A DNA stretch of 64,000 nucleotides from Plazaster borealis (lineage: Eukaryota; Echinodermata; Asteroidea; Forcipulatida; Labidiasteridae). A model generated the notes under the pieces. It saw nothing but the letters and a program-made list of their open reading frames with translations, was not told the DNA's origin and did not search any database. Shown here in pieces: positions 36,401-44,580 of the stretch (positions are counted from its first letter, which is position 1; each line of letters starts with the position of its first letter). The stretch lies in assembly GCA_021014325.1 (NCBI GenBank), contig CM037460.1:21482044-21546043 (forward strand), written 5' to 3'. Position numbers and translations under genes: made by a program.

Positions 36401-39400
36401 AAAGCAATGATGCCAGATCTGAAGCCTGCAATACAGCATCGTATGAAGGCGTTGGAACTCGGTAAAGAACTCAAAGGAGAAGAGTTTAGGGTAAGGACCG
36501 TCAGCCAGGTTATTTAGCTTTCTTGTTGCTCTTTGAAAACACTTTTTCTTTTCTTTTAACTTTCTTAAGATTTATTATGCCCCGCATTTGGCGAAGCCAC
36601 GGAAGGGGCATGCTGTTTCTGATATGTTTATCCATGGTTGTGTGTGTGGGTAGGCATGTACACATTTAAAGCGGGTACCTATAATAAAAGAGGACAATAG
36701 GGTCCCCAGTTGGGGAAAGGTCCCCAGTTGGAAAGTGTGTACAGAACCAATGGGTACAAACAAGAGAGGAACAATAGGAGGTCCCTGATGTGCATGGCTT
36801 ACGTGGGCGCTAGTTTACGCATAATGCAATCACTACCAGGGCTCAATGTAAAATCTATTAGTATGCTCGGGTTTGCACAATCCTTGAGCAATCTCATGCA
36901 ATTCGAACCGCTTTGAGAAACAGAGCCGAACACGTGACAGGAATTGAATATTTAGCCTACAAAAAGTTTTACGATTTTTGTACATTATTACGCTTTTTAA
37001 CAAAAACCTACCTCACCTTCACATGTACCCATCCTGGGTTTAGTCTTGGTTTCAAGATGCCGATCCTATTGTGAGCTGTTAATGGGATGATAGTGCCCTC
37101 TGTCGGCAGCCATTATTTTACTTCTTGATTAGTACAAGAGGAATGTCTTGTAACCAAGACTTTTCTGGGTGTGATGAGTAGCAATTATAGTTCTTGCCCA
37201 GCAAGGCCAAAGTGGAAAAGACTGGGATTCGAGCCCAGCAGTCTCATTTAGTTTGGTTGCTGTTGGACATGTACCTCGACATTTGACACTTTTTCCATAC
37301 TGTGGAACTCCCTGCTCACAGCTTTCAGGGATTTTAAAGAACTTAAAGGTACACGTTGCCTTGGATCAGGCGAGTTGGTCCATGAAAAGCGTTTGTAACC
37401 GTTATAAAATGCATTATAGCTAGATATATGTTTTAAAAGTAGAATACAATGATCCACACAAATATGCCTCGAAATTGCGTGGTTTTCCTTTTACATTGTG
37501 AACTAGCACGGCACGCCGTTTCACTTTGTCGAGCTAAATTTTTGACTCCACAAAATGGCGGACTGTGTTAGTTTGAAAATAAAAGGAAAACCACGCAATT
37601 TCAAGGCATATTTGTGTGGATTGTACTTTAAAAACATCTTTCTAACCATTTGCATTCGATAACAAACGGTTACAAACGCTTTTCATATACCAACTCGCCC
37701 GATCCAAGGCAACGTTCCCTTTAATAATTTTCGGAGCGCACTAAAAACTCATCTATTTCAAACTGAATATTTTTATTGAATGTTTAAGTAGATTTTACTG
37801 TTAATGTCATTTAAGCCTGCTTAATAACACAGTTGATGATTTAGGGTTTAATAATGTTTTGTATTTTATCAGCCTTGGATCAATTCAATGGTATTTTTTA
37901 CTCTTCAGTAATTCATTTATCCTTTTATTACTACCCAGGTTTAATGTAAATTTGAACTTTTTACTTCCTACTTGTTATAAATAATTTATCTTAATTTATT
38001 TTAAATTGTCCATAAATTATAGTATACCGTTTAGCTTTTAACCATCAGTGCCATTTATTTTTGTATAACTGTGTTCAGCGCCCTAGATCATATTTATAGG
38101 GTGCTTTAAGATAAATGTTGGTATTATTATTATTATTTGATTAATTGTTGCATACGAGAGAAGAATCTACAACACTGATATTAAAGAGCAAGGTAAATGT
38201 CAAATTCAATTTTGTGATGTACTCATTTTCCAAAAGATAAAGTACTCATGTGAGTGGAAAAAAAATACAAGTCTCTAAAAAGTCTAACCTTATGTTAAAA
38301 TGGTGTGAATTGCCATTGTATTCCATAACCTTCCTGGGCAAAATAGGGATGTTTTGGATCATTCCTGACTTTCAATGATATTCAATTAAAACGCCCTTGA
38401 ATTTGATCTTGATTGACAAAATATTCCTCCTTGGAATGTAAAGACCCATTAGTTGTTGAAGTCCAATGACGTCATGTTTCAAATTTTGCTCTTAAACAGT
38501 CGGTTATGAACCAAAACATCCCCGTACAAAAAGGTACAGTCCCATTTTTCTCCGAATGATATCATTGGATGTTTTGAGTGTTGACAAATTTTGCACTGGT
38601 AGGGTATCGGATGCAAGCGAGACTTTTAATTTTTTCCCCACTGACATGAGGACTCTATCTATTGGAAAATGAGTCCGGCACAAACTTGAATTTGATATTT
38701 TCCTTTTCTCTTTAACTAATGGGTTTTGTGTGATCATCTTCCAGTATAAACGTGCCATCTCACTCACTAGGCTGGCATTTTGTCTACGGAAGTGGATTTA
38801 CCTACGAGGTGATAATACAATGAGTGCAACTGAAGCTACAGATCTGGCTTTTGACAGCATCAATGAAGCCAAGGAAATATTCAAGGAAGTAAGAACAGCC
38901 ATTACTTACATAAAAGGTCCATAAAATGTTACATGAAATGTCATCAAATGCCTATCAAATTAGCAGAAGTGACAAATTGAAGTGTTGTGGTTAGTGATTA
39001 TTGATAGACTAGCTTGCCGCTGCTTGTCTTTCCCTTTGCTTCGCCAAATTTTTGTATTTTTGTATTTTTTTGAAGATTGCCTTCTTTTTCTTTTTTATTT
39101 GTTTTGTCTTTGTTTTTTGTTTCTTATTTCTCCATCGAGCGGTGCAGTTGGAAAGCCTCTAGATAAGTTTCTAGCTTTTTAGGCAATCCCTCAGGCCTGC
39201 ATCTCTGTTTCAGTCGTGCGTCTGTGTTGTGTCTTTTTATCCATGTATGTCTCGTTTCCACATTCTCCTGTTATTTCCTGCTTATTTTTTGCCCCAATGT
39301 TTTCTTTGAATTAAGATGCATTTTTAGTATTTACTGTATTGACTGATATATTCTAATAAAAAAATGAATACAACAAAAAATGTTTTAAAAATGCAAGAGA

Positions 39401-42348
39401 ACTTTCTTTCTTGTTATTGCTTTATATTGGGAATTGTAACTCATTGCTGATTAAATTTCTTTTCTGTAATTCTTTCAGAATGTATTTTTTGTTGTTGAGA
39501 CATTTGGCAATATTCATATTAATTTTTGATTTATTTTCGCCAGTTGGGAGACCAAGCACATATCGGAGAGTGCATCATGACAGAAGCCATGTTACGCAGG
39601 GATAATGACAAACCATTAGGCCTGAAGGTAAGACCCATGGCTAAACTTGGAGCTATCGATGTAAACAACTTAATGTAATGCCATTCATTTTACTTAACCT
39701 GAAGTCCATAGAAAAAAAGTACTTTTTTCTTCTTCAAGGGGTTTTGGAAGTATTACAAAAAGCCTGGATTTTTCCTGGTAATATTTGACTTTACCTTTAA
39801 CCACTTTGGGTTGGTACTCATCCGTGCCTCTGCGTGGTATTACTTTTTCGGAACTCTTTGGAACTTCCAGAGTAATAATTTTCCTTAGAAAAGATCATTG
39901 TCACAATAAAACCTGGACTTGGTGAAGGAAAGACTATAAAGGTTTTTGTGTAAGCACACTTGTAATTACACAATGGAATGTTCTGGTGAATATGCACGTC
40001 AGCCGTCCAGCATGACATCAACAAATAGAGGGTGCTTCAAAGTTGTGATAAACATGTTTACATGTATAGGCATGATTTACAATGTGAGACTTTTGAGACA
40101 ATAGCAGGCATCCCACTTACTGGATCTGTTGTTATTGCTGCTGAGAAAAGGACCAATGGGTGGGATGCCCCCTAAATCATCTCAAAAGTCTCTCATTGAA
40201 AAAATATTCTTCTGTCTTTTAGTTGTACAAAGAGGCCGAAGAGATAATAATGCAGTCCTGTGGAGAGATGAGCATCATGGGTTCACGTATTGTCATCAAC
40301 TTGGCCATCCTTCTTGAAGAAATGGGGCGACTAGAAGAAGCTTACGACTATTGGCAACGAGGAAAAGAGTCCAAAATAATGGTGAGCTGGAATCATTGAA
40401 GCGATGTACAACATCTAAAACAGTAGTGTTTGAAAACCACATTCTGGCTTAGTATTGTAACACTGGTCGATTAGTTTAATTTCAATAGACTGTGCAAGTC
40501 TTGCGAGTATCGAAAACAACTCGATTGAAGACTATATTTCAATAAGGGAATAAAAGAGTAGGCGCCAAGGTTTGAAACAGCTGTTAAAACCGGCAGGGTC
40601 CTGGCCCTGCGATAGAGGACTGAGCCGAATGGGAGGTCCTTTATCGCAGGGCCAGGAACCTGCAAAATTTTAAATGGCCGTTTAAGACCGAGTCACACTC
40701 TTTTATTTCCATTTATAAACCCCTTTCTGTTAAAAACACCCACAAACCTTTAAAAGTTGAGTACATACCTGACAGTTTAGCCTCATTTTGCATTTTGACC
40801 GCTAAGTAACTCCTCACGCAGGTTTTGAACTTGCATATTTAAGTTTCAAGCTATCGCTAAACTTGCGTGAGCAAAAAATATGCGACCCTACCAATTTACA
40901 TTGGGCAGTGAAATTTTCCGCTTTGTGCAATCATCTGATAGTGCTCTCTTTTGACTCAATTTCCTCGGGCCATGTTTAAACACTCCTCACCTTGTTTATA
41001 TCGCACGTTTAAACATTGCCACGTGATCTCCTCTTGACCAATCAGAATGAATAAACTGTCCCAGGTATTAATGAATATGAATACAAATTTTTGAAAATTA
41101 AAATACTCATAGTAATTTGTTATATATACAATTTCACTTTTTATATAAAACTAATTAATTTGTTCAAATTAACATTGCAACAAAATTATAACTTGGGCAA
41201 TGATCCTTTTTTTTAGAAACCCCAATCACGCCCGAATTTGTGCGACTACATAGGTTTAATGATAACATGAACGTCAGTGGGGCAAAATTCTCAATTGTTT
41301 ACAAGTAACCGGTGTTCAAGTCTTGTTCTCGTGTTTTTTTGTTGATTCTTTTGTTATTTCACTTTTATATATTTCATGAAATTTTACTTTCCCAGCAATA
41401 TGATATAATCTGTACAGCCATAAACTAAGCTAAACTAAAATATTTGAAGAAACAGAATTGCACAGACGTAAGACTCAATATGGTTGGGACCAGCTTGGTA
41501 CTGGAAGTTTGAATACGTGCGAGACTTGCACAATTTATTTGTTCCTTTAAGGTTTCAAATTATCAGTGGCGCCCTCTGTTGGTCACCCTTTACTCAAGAT
41601 TACTTAGTTTTCTTTTATATGCTTAGCAGGGCCACAGAGATGATTAATTTTGATTGTTATGTGAATGTGCCTTTCAATGTGCTCAATCTAGTTGGTGAGC
41701 CAACATGGCCCGAGTTTATACAATTGTGCCCCAAATTTCCACTTGTTTTCAGACGTCAATTGCAGCCACTTTTCATGATGTGAAAGTGTAGATTCATGCA
41801 ATAGTATAAATTAATGAGCCAAAGGCATGTACATTGTATGCACTAATAATCTACACTCACAAGTCTCTTCTCTGCCTTTAAGCTATCTCCCAAAAACCAT
41901 TGATTTTATCTGATCTTTTATGTCCTTTTGATGTATTTTGTAAAATGATTTTCGGACAAATTTAAATTTATCTCACAAACTTAATTGTTGTATTCCTTGA
42001 AAAGGGTCTTTATTTGTATATCAAGTGTGTATTTTAGTTTACAAAGGTCTTATCCTAGTGAACAGTTTTCTGCAGACGCGTTACAACTCTACAGTAAACA
42101 AACAGCAAACTGTAGCAAATCTTTCATAGATAGAGTGACGTCATAAAAATATAGTTGAAATAAAACATTAAATTTGACTTTTCCTCCAATTATCTATGCA
42201 GCTCAAGGGAATTGATCATCCATCAACCAAACGTGTCTTCGATTCATTGAATGAACCCAGGATGAAAAGAATCGCTGAAAAACGGGCGAAAGAAAAGGTC
42301 AAACTTGAAGGTCGGGACACAGATTTGTCTTCTTCATTGTGTCAGTAG
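18267..42348 (+). CDS. DUF4062-NACHT-TPR protein (STAND NTPase), copy B, complete, 23 exons
   Basis: The 23 exons join in frame to about 1037 residues. Residues 45-250 form a DUF4062-like domain (VRIFVSSTFRDFHAERE at 48-64, CDLRWGIP, ERCGWIPSQ). Residues 295-480 are a NACHT-type NTPase with Walker A GGPGTGKSS (317-325) and Walker B VIIIID with DALNQ (409-418). About residue 700 onward is helical and TPR-like (LGDQAHIGEC, LAILLEEMGRLEEAYDYW). The end is basic (KRIAEKRAKEK). From family knowledge, such STAND proteins are regulated NTP-driven switches; relatives include nephrocystin-3, TTC41, NWD1 and TEP1. Database names such as telomerase protein component 1-like or TPR-containing DDB_G0287407-like are possible. 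I see no signal peptide or membrane segment, so it is probably cytosolic. The start is supported by TGA two codons upstream in frame and a good start context (A at -3, G at +4). The MGCG start could be acylated, but Pro6 fits myristoylation poorly. Function in this animal is unknown. Confidence 0.88.
19142..19210 (+). CDS. Gene B exon 2 (residues 70-92)
   Basis: VFPDLRVWCEKRRLHLVDCD then LRW, the second strand-helix block of the DUF4062-like domain. The donor is TGG|GTGAGT. Confidence 0.9.
19446..19552 (+). CDS. Gene B exon 3 (residues 93-128)
   Basis: Starts GIPKDTTTEETLRTCLGEID and ends VMPFFLNLT, finishing in phase 2. Intron 3 (2.2 kb) holds SINE-like pieces at about 19950-20070 and 20870-21085 and a small TIR element at 21408-21576. 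Confidence 0.9.
20870..21085 (-). mobile_element. tRNA-Leu-derived SINE, partial
   Basis: CTGCTGATCAGAAACC and AGCTCGAGTCCAGTGCACTT match the tRNA-like head at 34330-34395 and 54050-54100. Minus orientation. Confidence 0.55.
21408..21576. mobile_element. Small TIR element with GACCTTATGCA ends
   Basis: GACCTTATGCATTGACGTCAT at the left, ATGACATCATGTGCATAAGGTC at the right; 169 bp. The left end includes TGACGTCA. Confidence 0.6.
21760..21893 (+). CDS. Gene B exon 4 (residues 128-173)
   Basis: ERCGWIPSQMEVP and GLSVTEMEIMHGAYR. The GWIP motif followed by an acidic helix is typical of the DUF4062 group. Ends in phase 1 before GTGAGT. Confidence 0.9.
21985..22580 (+). repeat. Degenerate minisatellite, about 85-100 bp period
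   Basis: Repeats of ACCATTGCTGTACC, TTATCTNGATTCA and AGAGAG..CAATAACAG..TTTGCTAGCATT run in tandem through gene B intron 4, about six or seven units. Confidence 0.65.
22801..23037 (+). mobile_element. tRNA-derived SINE
   Basis: A-box-like TGGCTCAGTGG and B box GGTTCGAATCC lie about 45 bases apart, followed by a unique body and an AAATAAATAAG tail. It sits in gene B intron 4, ending about 24 bases before exon 5. Confidence 0.75.
23061..23194 (+). CDS. Gene B exon 5 (residues 173-217)
   Basis: LFMIRDSGFLQEVPKEH and KLQMLKQMLKERFR, the end of the N-terminal domain. Intron 5 (0.67 kb) has a C/A-rich low-complexity tract at 23310-23345 and nothing else recognised. Confidence 0.9.
23862..24050 (+). 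CDS. Gene B exon 6 (residues 218-280)
   Basis: KDQVNFYNCEFEG, LAKTLGKMVYEFFQRRI and PYQQAKEAHE, the linker leading to the NTPase. The donor GTTGGT is weak. Intron 6 (1.35 kb) carries a dispersed repeat at 24781-25262. Confidence 0.87.
24781..25262. mobile_element. Dispersed repeat related to the TTAA element at 38181-38715
   Basis: Shares GTTAAAATGGTGT, TTCATTCCTGATTTTC, GATGACGTC and TCTATCTATTGGAAAATG with 38220-38690. The ends (AAGTTTTGCGATTCAC / TGCATCGCAAAGTT) are roughly inverted. Confidence 0.6.
25397..25453 (+). CDS. Gene B exon 7 (residues 281-299)
   Basis: A 57-base exon, SFMKNRSASVLGRTNILEQ. The VLGR motif just before the P-loop domain is usual in STAND and AAA-type NTPases. Confidence 0.88.
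25718..25854 (+). CDS. Gene B exon 8 (residues 300-345, Walker A)
   Basis: Carries VPLLLLGGPGTGKSSIMAR; the P-loop lysine is K323. Ends in phase 2. Intron 8 contains TIR elements at 25908-26266 and about 26283-26705. Confidence 0.92.
25908..26266. mobile_element. MITE with TAGGGGCCATTCAGAATAGT ends
   Basis: TAGGGGCCATTCAGAATAGT at the left and ACTATTCTGAATGGCCCCTA at the right are exact inverse copies; 359 bp, in gene B intron 8. Confidence 0.8.
26283..26705. mobile_element. Possible MITE with CCCCTTTCACAC-like ends
   Basis: CCCCTTTCACAC at the left, GGTGTAAAGGGGG at the right, with many CCCCGGGG-type short palindromes inside. GC-rich compared with its surroundings. Boundaries uncertain. 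Confidence 0.4.
26832..26943 (+). CDS. Gene B exon 9 (residues 345-382)
   Basis: GGEQGWHVFYHFVGAVPGSP and LKRLLRELGEVN. The HFVGA..GS block after the P-loop resembles nephrocystin-3. Intron 9 (0.95 kb) holds tRNA-like repeats at 27285-27385 and a 3'-flank-type repeat at 27600-27835. Confidence 0.9.
27285..27385. repeat. Two opposed tRNA-like repeats
   Basis: GGTTTTGAACCTGCAACCTCC (minus) and TGGTAGAGCGTCGGCACG..GGTTCAAATCC (plus) form an inverted pair related to 28733-28807. Confidence 0.55.
27600..27835 (+). repeat. Repeat shared with the 3' flanks of both STAND gene copies
   Basis: GTGAAAGTTTCAG.TGAAT, TTGTTGA.AAAACAGCAAAAA and TACCAACCGCATCTC match 9330-9470 and 42400-42525. Hence the sequence after the stop codons is a mobile or repeated unit. 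Confidence 0.6.
27895..28002 (+). CDS. Gene B exon 10 (residues 383-418, Walker B)
   Basis: KPVIIIIDALNQ is the Walker B strand (D414), in the STAND form DALNQ. Phase 0 at both ends. Intron 10 (0.4 kb) shows nothing recognisable. Confidence 0.92.
28406..28579 (+). CDS. Gene B exon 11 (residues 419-476)
   Basis: LNWLPSKLGPQIRCIFSMID and VTPLDMSSRE, which fit the sensor strand and following loop of NACHT domains. Intron 11 (0.44 kb) contains a tRNA-derived repeat at 28733-28807. Confidence 0.9.
28733..28807 (-). mobile_element. tRNA-like SINE head (Asn-like)
   Basis: On the minus strand GCTCAGTTGGTAGAGC (A box), GTT in the anticodon position and GGTTCAAATCC (B box). The acceptor arms do not pair well, so it is a SINE rather than a tRNA gene. 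Confidence 0.65.
29016..29203 (+). CDS. Gene B exon 12 (residues 477-539)
   Basis: QNPLWLSVACEELRVYGIFE, the winged-helix-like part of STAND proteins (NPLWL). Ends in phase 2 before GTAAGTC. Intron 12 carries the dispersed repeat at 29236-29590. Confidence 0.9.
29236..29590 (+). repeat. Dispersed repeat in gene B intron 12
   Basis: Third copy of the 14510/45485 family: CTTGTCATTTGATTGGTGGA at the start and GTGAAATCTGGCTTTTCCAT near the end. Confidence 0.65.
30118..30305 (+). CDS. Gene B exon 13 (residues 539-602)
   Basis: LLEQVLTRFEEENG, LLVASLCLLECSCRGLLETE and ILGDEDNLMPG, the helical domain after the NTPase. Ends in phase 1. Intron 13 (0.5 kb): nothing recognised. Confidence 0.88.
30804..30963 (+). 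CDS. Gene B exon 14 (residues 602-655)
   Basis: SAHKWARIFRALKPFLRP and GRLDFYHRALSKAVRAK. The FYH.AL motif recurs in NACHT-TPR proteins of this type. Confidence 0.9.
31162..31282 (+). CDS. Gene B exon 15 (residues 655-695)
   Basis: YFVNGQQNNSEISSDG and WWHTKLANHFEGV. Intron 15 (1.6 kb) holds the 193-bp tandem repeat at 31759-32205 and a CCTGGATCCGCCCCTG element end at about 32540-32585. Confidence 0.9.
31759..32205 (+). repeat. Tandem repeat, about 193 bp period, about 2.2 units
   Basis: CTTGATTTTTCACCCCTCAA, GGGGCTTCGCCCCCTGGACC and CCACCATCGATGTTACAG recur at a spacing of about 193 bp, with a partial third unit. The open frame spanning it (31496-31987) is a by-product. Confidence 0.8.
32877..33005 (+). 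CDS. Gene B exon 16 (residues 696-738)
   Basis: YPHHLIKTKDKKRLIEFLKD and VFHHYYVEEFSGELLALW. Leading YPHHL with L..FL..W is common where the NACHT part passes to the TPR part. Intron 16 (0.76 kb): nothing recognised. Confidence 0.9.
33770..33891 (+). CDS. Gene B exon 17 (residues 739-779)
   Basis: TMEECYLKALEVMKDDPTT and LGLLYEKVARVL, a TPR-like helix pair. Ends in phase 2. Intron 17 (1.4 kb) holds a SINE at 33990-34395, a stem-loop-family arm at 34801-34857 and a palindrome at 34900-35021. Confidence 0.88.
33990..34395 (-). mobile_element. tRNA-Leu-derived SINE
   Basis: On the minus strand GTGGCTGAGCGGTGAAGCGC (A box), GGACTCAAGCT (Leu CAA-like) and GGGTTCGAGTACTGG (B box), followed by a body shared with 53745-54110. 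Confidence 0.7.
34801..34857 (-). repeat. Single arm of the stem-loop inverted repeat family
   Basis: AGGTAC.ACCATG and GGAGGAGTGTTGGCTCTGA match the left arm at 2703-2751. The opposite arm is missing here. Confidence 0.6.
34900..35021. mobile_element. Palindromic MITE, about 120 bp
   Basis: ACTTTACGGAACTGCGTAAG at the left and CTTACGCAGTTGCGTAAAGT at the right, with AACTTTAC arms ending in TTTCA.GAAA-type text. It lies just before the duplicated segment begins. Confidence 0.75.
35333..35459 (+). CDS. Gene B exon 18 (residues 779-821)
   Basis: QDNQLKGCFSLLQKLF and ELGNRPERMMAIHDL. The acceptor CAGTAG allows 35330 as an alternative start, giving Phe-Arg-Gln in place of Leu-Gln. It is the first exon with a visible partner in copy A. 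Intron 18 (0.9 kb): nothing recognised. Confidence 0.87.
36374..36490 (+). CDS. Gene B exon 19 (residues 822-860)
   Basis: LHTYIVKAMMPDLKPAIQHR and LGKELKGEEFR. Intron 19 (2.25 kb) holds the reverse-transcriptase fragment at 37245-38143, the TTAA element inside it, and a second TTAA element at 38181-38715. Confidence 0.88.
37245..38143 (+). mobile_element. CR1/L2-like retroposon 3' fragment, interrupted
   Basis: The last part of a reverse-transcriptase ORF (LWNSLLTAF, then FRSALKTHLFQ before TGA) and a 3' UTR ending in an ATT-type tail. The ORF is cut by the TTAA element at 37343-37724; the reading frame resumes on the other side. The 5' part is missing. Confidence 0.65.
37343..37724. mobile_element. 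TTAA-type foldback MITE, 382 bp
   Basis: TTAAAGGTACACGTTGCCTT at the left, AAGGCAACGTTCCCTTTAA at the right. The arms run inward (GAGTTGG, AAAGCGTTTGTAACCGTT and inverse; AAACCACGCAATTTC.AGGCAT and inverse). Inserted at TTAA inside the retroposon ORF. Confidence 0.85.
38181..38715. mobile_element. TTAA-type MITE, 535 bp, copy B only
   Basis: TTAAAGAGCAAGGTAAATG at the left; TTGAATTTGATATTTTCC then CTCTTTAA at the right. Copy A has one TTAA at the same place (2982-2985) with no insert. Its left end copies the TTAA and its right end repeats it. Confidence 0.85.
38745..38888 (+). CDS. Gene B exon 20 (residues 861-908)
   Basis: YKRAISLTRLAFCLRKW and DSINEAKEIFKE, TPR-like. Intron 20 (0.66 kb) is T-rich and matches copy A. 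Confidence 0.9.
39544..39627 (+). CDS. Gene B exon 21 (residues 909-936)
   Basis: LGDQAHIGECIMTEAMLRR, a TPR helix, then DKPLGLK. Phase 0 at both ends. Intron 21 is 0.6 kb and is the empty version of the 2.2-kb copy A intron. Confidence 0.9.
40084..40195. mobile_element. Foldback element just upstream of the exon 22 acceptor, copy B
   Basis: Left arm GAGACTTTTGAGACAATAG, right arm CATCTCAAAAGTCTCTCA. It is orthologous in position to 5936-6054 and ends 27 bases before exon 22. Confidence 0.75.
40223..40381 (+). CDS. Gene B exon 22 (residues 937-989)
   Basis: LYKEAEEIIMQSCGEMS and LAILLEEMGRLEEAYDYW, the best TPR match in the protein. Intron 22 (1.8 kb) has ends of the AGACTGTGCAAGTCT family at 40488 and about 41525. 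Confidence 0.9.
42202..42348 (+). CDS. Gene B exon 23, stop codon TAG
   Basis: LKGIDHPSTKRVFDSLNEP, a final TPR-like piece (HPST..), the basic helix and SSSLCQ before TAG at 42346-42348. Confidence 0.9.
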   Translation, partial: LKGIDHPSTKRVFDSLNEPRMKRIAEKRAKEKVKLEGRDTDLSSSLCQ

Positions 42349-42386
42349 TAGTGCTGATTTATAGGCAAAATTGTAAAGAAAGACAC

Positions 42387-42392
42387 AATAAA
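42387..42392 (+). promoter_or_regulatory. Candidate poly(A) signal, gene B
   Basis: AATAAA 39 bases after the stop, at the same place as in copy A. A second AATAAA occurs near 42886 (matching about 10940 in A). Confidence 0.5.
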
Positions 42393-43329
42393 AGTCAGAT
42401 GTAAAAGTTTCAGCTGAATACAGTGTCTACTTGTTGAGAAAACAGCAAAACACTTTCACGGTATTTTAACAAGAACATTGAATCTATCCATGTTTACGAG
42501 GTGACAGTGGGTTCCAACCGCATCTCTGGCCATCTCAGAAATTTGTATGACGAACTGTAGCATCAGCTGATTGTACTATGTATTTTATCTTTCTGCAAAA
42601 AAGGTTCTTTCAATTTGATGAGAAACGCTTATATAGTTTTAAAATGTAGTTGTATCACTGAAATATGGACATAGAGCTAGATTTTATTTAAAGCAGTTTT
42701 CAACAAGTGTCAACATATCTGGCGTTATTCACAAGCCTTGAGGGATGATGTCAGATGTTCAGGCCTGTTGTATTAATTGTGTGAAATTTGTATTACGACA
42801 CATCTAGCGGTAATAGCTGATTTTATTCACCTTCTGCAAAAAGCATAATGCTCTTGCATAGGCCGCCATCCCTGAGGTCAAACAATAAAAGTGTCTTTGG
42901 TCTTTGGTTGGTCTTTGGTCTTTGGTTTGTCTTTGTTTGACCTGAGTGAGAATGCTGTTTGAACTTGTGGCATCAAATGTAGGGTCTATTCTTTTTTTTT
43001 TATGTGAGTTTGTTTTGAAGCTTGAGGCTTAATTTGAATGCATCATTAATTAAATCTAAGTACTCTTAGGTAAAATTCTAGAAGAATTCTAGTATTGTAT
43101 TCTAGTATTGTATTCATAAATTATATTCATATTTGTGCATTGCAGGCCTTTCAACCTTAATACATTTTTTTGATATGATATCTCAGGTATGTGTATAACT
43201 AGTTGCCAAATGGCCATACTACTAAGATTCACTGAAAAACTGTTTAATAAAATAAATTCTGAATGAATTTTGGAAGAAGAAAAAACCCATTAAATACCAA
43301 ATTAGGTTGGAAATTATAAATAAAAGCAG

Positions 43330-43375
43330 GGGCGGATCCAGGATTTTCCAAACGGGGGGGCGTGAAAATATACCA
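43330..43375 (+). repeat. GGGGCGGATCCAGGATTTTCC element end
   Basis: The inverse text lies at about 32538-32585. I remember this motif as a frequent transposon end in invertebrate genomes but cannot name the family. Confidence 0.5.
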
Positions 43376-43472
43376 AGCAGCAAAATCTTCCCTTCCCCAT
43401 TTCTCCCTCCCCTTCTCTCTCTCTCCCTCTTTTTTTCTTTTCTCCCCCCCCCATAGACACATTTGCCGACCT

Positions 43473-43593
43473 GGGTCCAATTTCATGGCTCTACTTACCG
43501 TGGAATTCAATGCTTATGGTGCCCTTTAAAACACATTATTCAATGGGCCGTCAGCGCAGAATTCCGCGGTAAGCAGAACAATGAAATTGGACA
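43473..43593. mobile_element. GGGCCCAATTTCAT palindromic MITE, short copy
   Basis: GGGTCCAATTTCATGGCTC at the left, ATGAAATTGGAC at the right, with ACTTACCG and its inverse inside. About 121 bp. Confidence 0.7.
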
Positions 43594-43629
43594 CTGGTAA
43601 ATCCAGGACTTCTCTTCATTCTCCCATTG

Positions 43630-43971
43630 TTAAAGGTATCGTACACATTTGGGAGTGACTCAAAAGAAATATTAGCATAAAAACTTACTTGGTAACAAGC
43701 AACGGAGAGCTGTTGATAGTATAAAACATTATAGGAAACGACTCCCTCTGAAGTAACGTAGTTTTTGAGAAAGAGGTAATTTCTCACTAAAATAATAAAA
43801 AAACTTCTAGCAAGAAGTTTTTATTCCTATCTGAAAGCACACAAATTCTTGCAACTTCGATGACCAATTGAGCCAAAATTTTCACAGGCTTGTTATTTTA
43901 TGCATATGTTGGGATACACCAAGTAAGAACACTGGTCTTTGACAATTTCCAAACGTGTTCAGTGCCTTTAA
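43630..43971. mobile_element. TTAA-type MITE, 342 bp
   Basis: TTAAAGGTATCGTACACATTTGG at the left, CCAAACGTGTTCAGTGCCTTTAA at the right. Inside: AGTTTTTGAGAAAGAGGTAA and TTGAGCCAAAATTTTCACAGG. The same family as 7173-7755; I know close relatives from sea star sequence. Confidence 0.8.
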
Positions 43972-44149
43972 GAAAGACATGGCATATCAACTCCAAACTT
44001 GATGTGTGGATTGGTCTTGGGATCCCCACAAGCATATTGTTTTTAGACCCCCAGGTCAAATATCAAGGTCAGTATGGGTAAAACAAAAGAAATGTTGTCC
44101 AACTGATAACTCAAGAATGAGATTAATCTGTTCAGGGCATTTGTGTTTT

Positions 44150-44580
44150 TCAACACGCCATTCTTGTTTGTTAAAGTCTCAGTTTTACTCGGTAGACACG
44201 CTTTTGTCAACCCAGTATATCGGGTCTCTTTGTTCTCCCATTTTTAGCAACATCTCAATTGGTTTTGTACACGATAGCGAAGCAAAGAGGTCCTCAATTT
44301 GTCAAAACACCAGTTCCTTGTGTCCACACACACACGCACACACGTTTGTGAATCCCGTAAATCGAGGACTTCTCTTTGTTCTCCCATTGTTTGGACTTAG
44401 TTTTTTTTAGCGATGCCCCATTTGTTTTGTACACGAAAGCGATAGTTTTTTTTAGCGATGCCCCATTTGTTTTGTACACGAAAGCGAAGCGAGGACATCC
44501 TCGCTCTGTCAAACACCCGGATCCCTTTTGTTAAAGTCCTCGGTTTCAACGGGTAGACACGCTCAAACGCACAGTATAAT
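44150..44580 (+). repeat. Dispersed repeat with internal 45-bp tandem duplication
   Basis: TTTTAGCGATGCCCCATTTG..TACACGAAAGCGA is exactly doubled at 44398-44442 and 44443-44487. A CA microsatellite lies at 44326-44345. The inverse of this family is at 1890-2380. Confidence 0.65.

Noticed and set aside
41484..41783. Plus-strand open frame in gene B intron 22
   Set aside because: It overlaps an end of the AGACTGTGCAAGTCT repeat family, has no domain and no counterpart in copy A.
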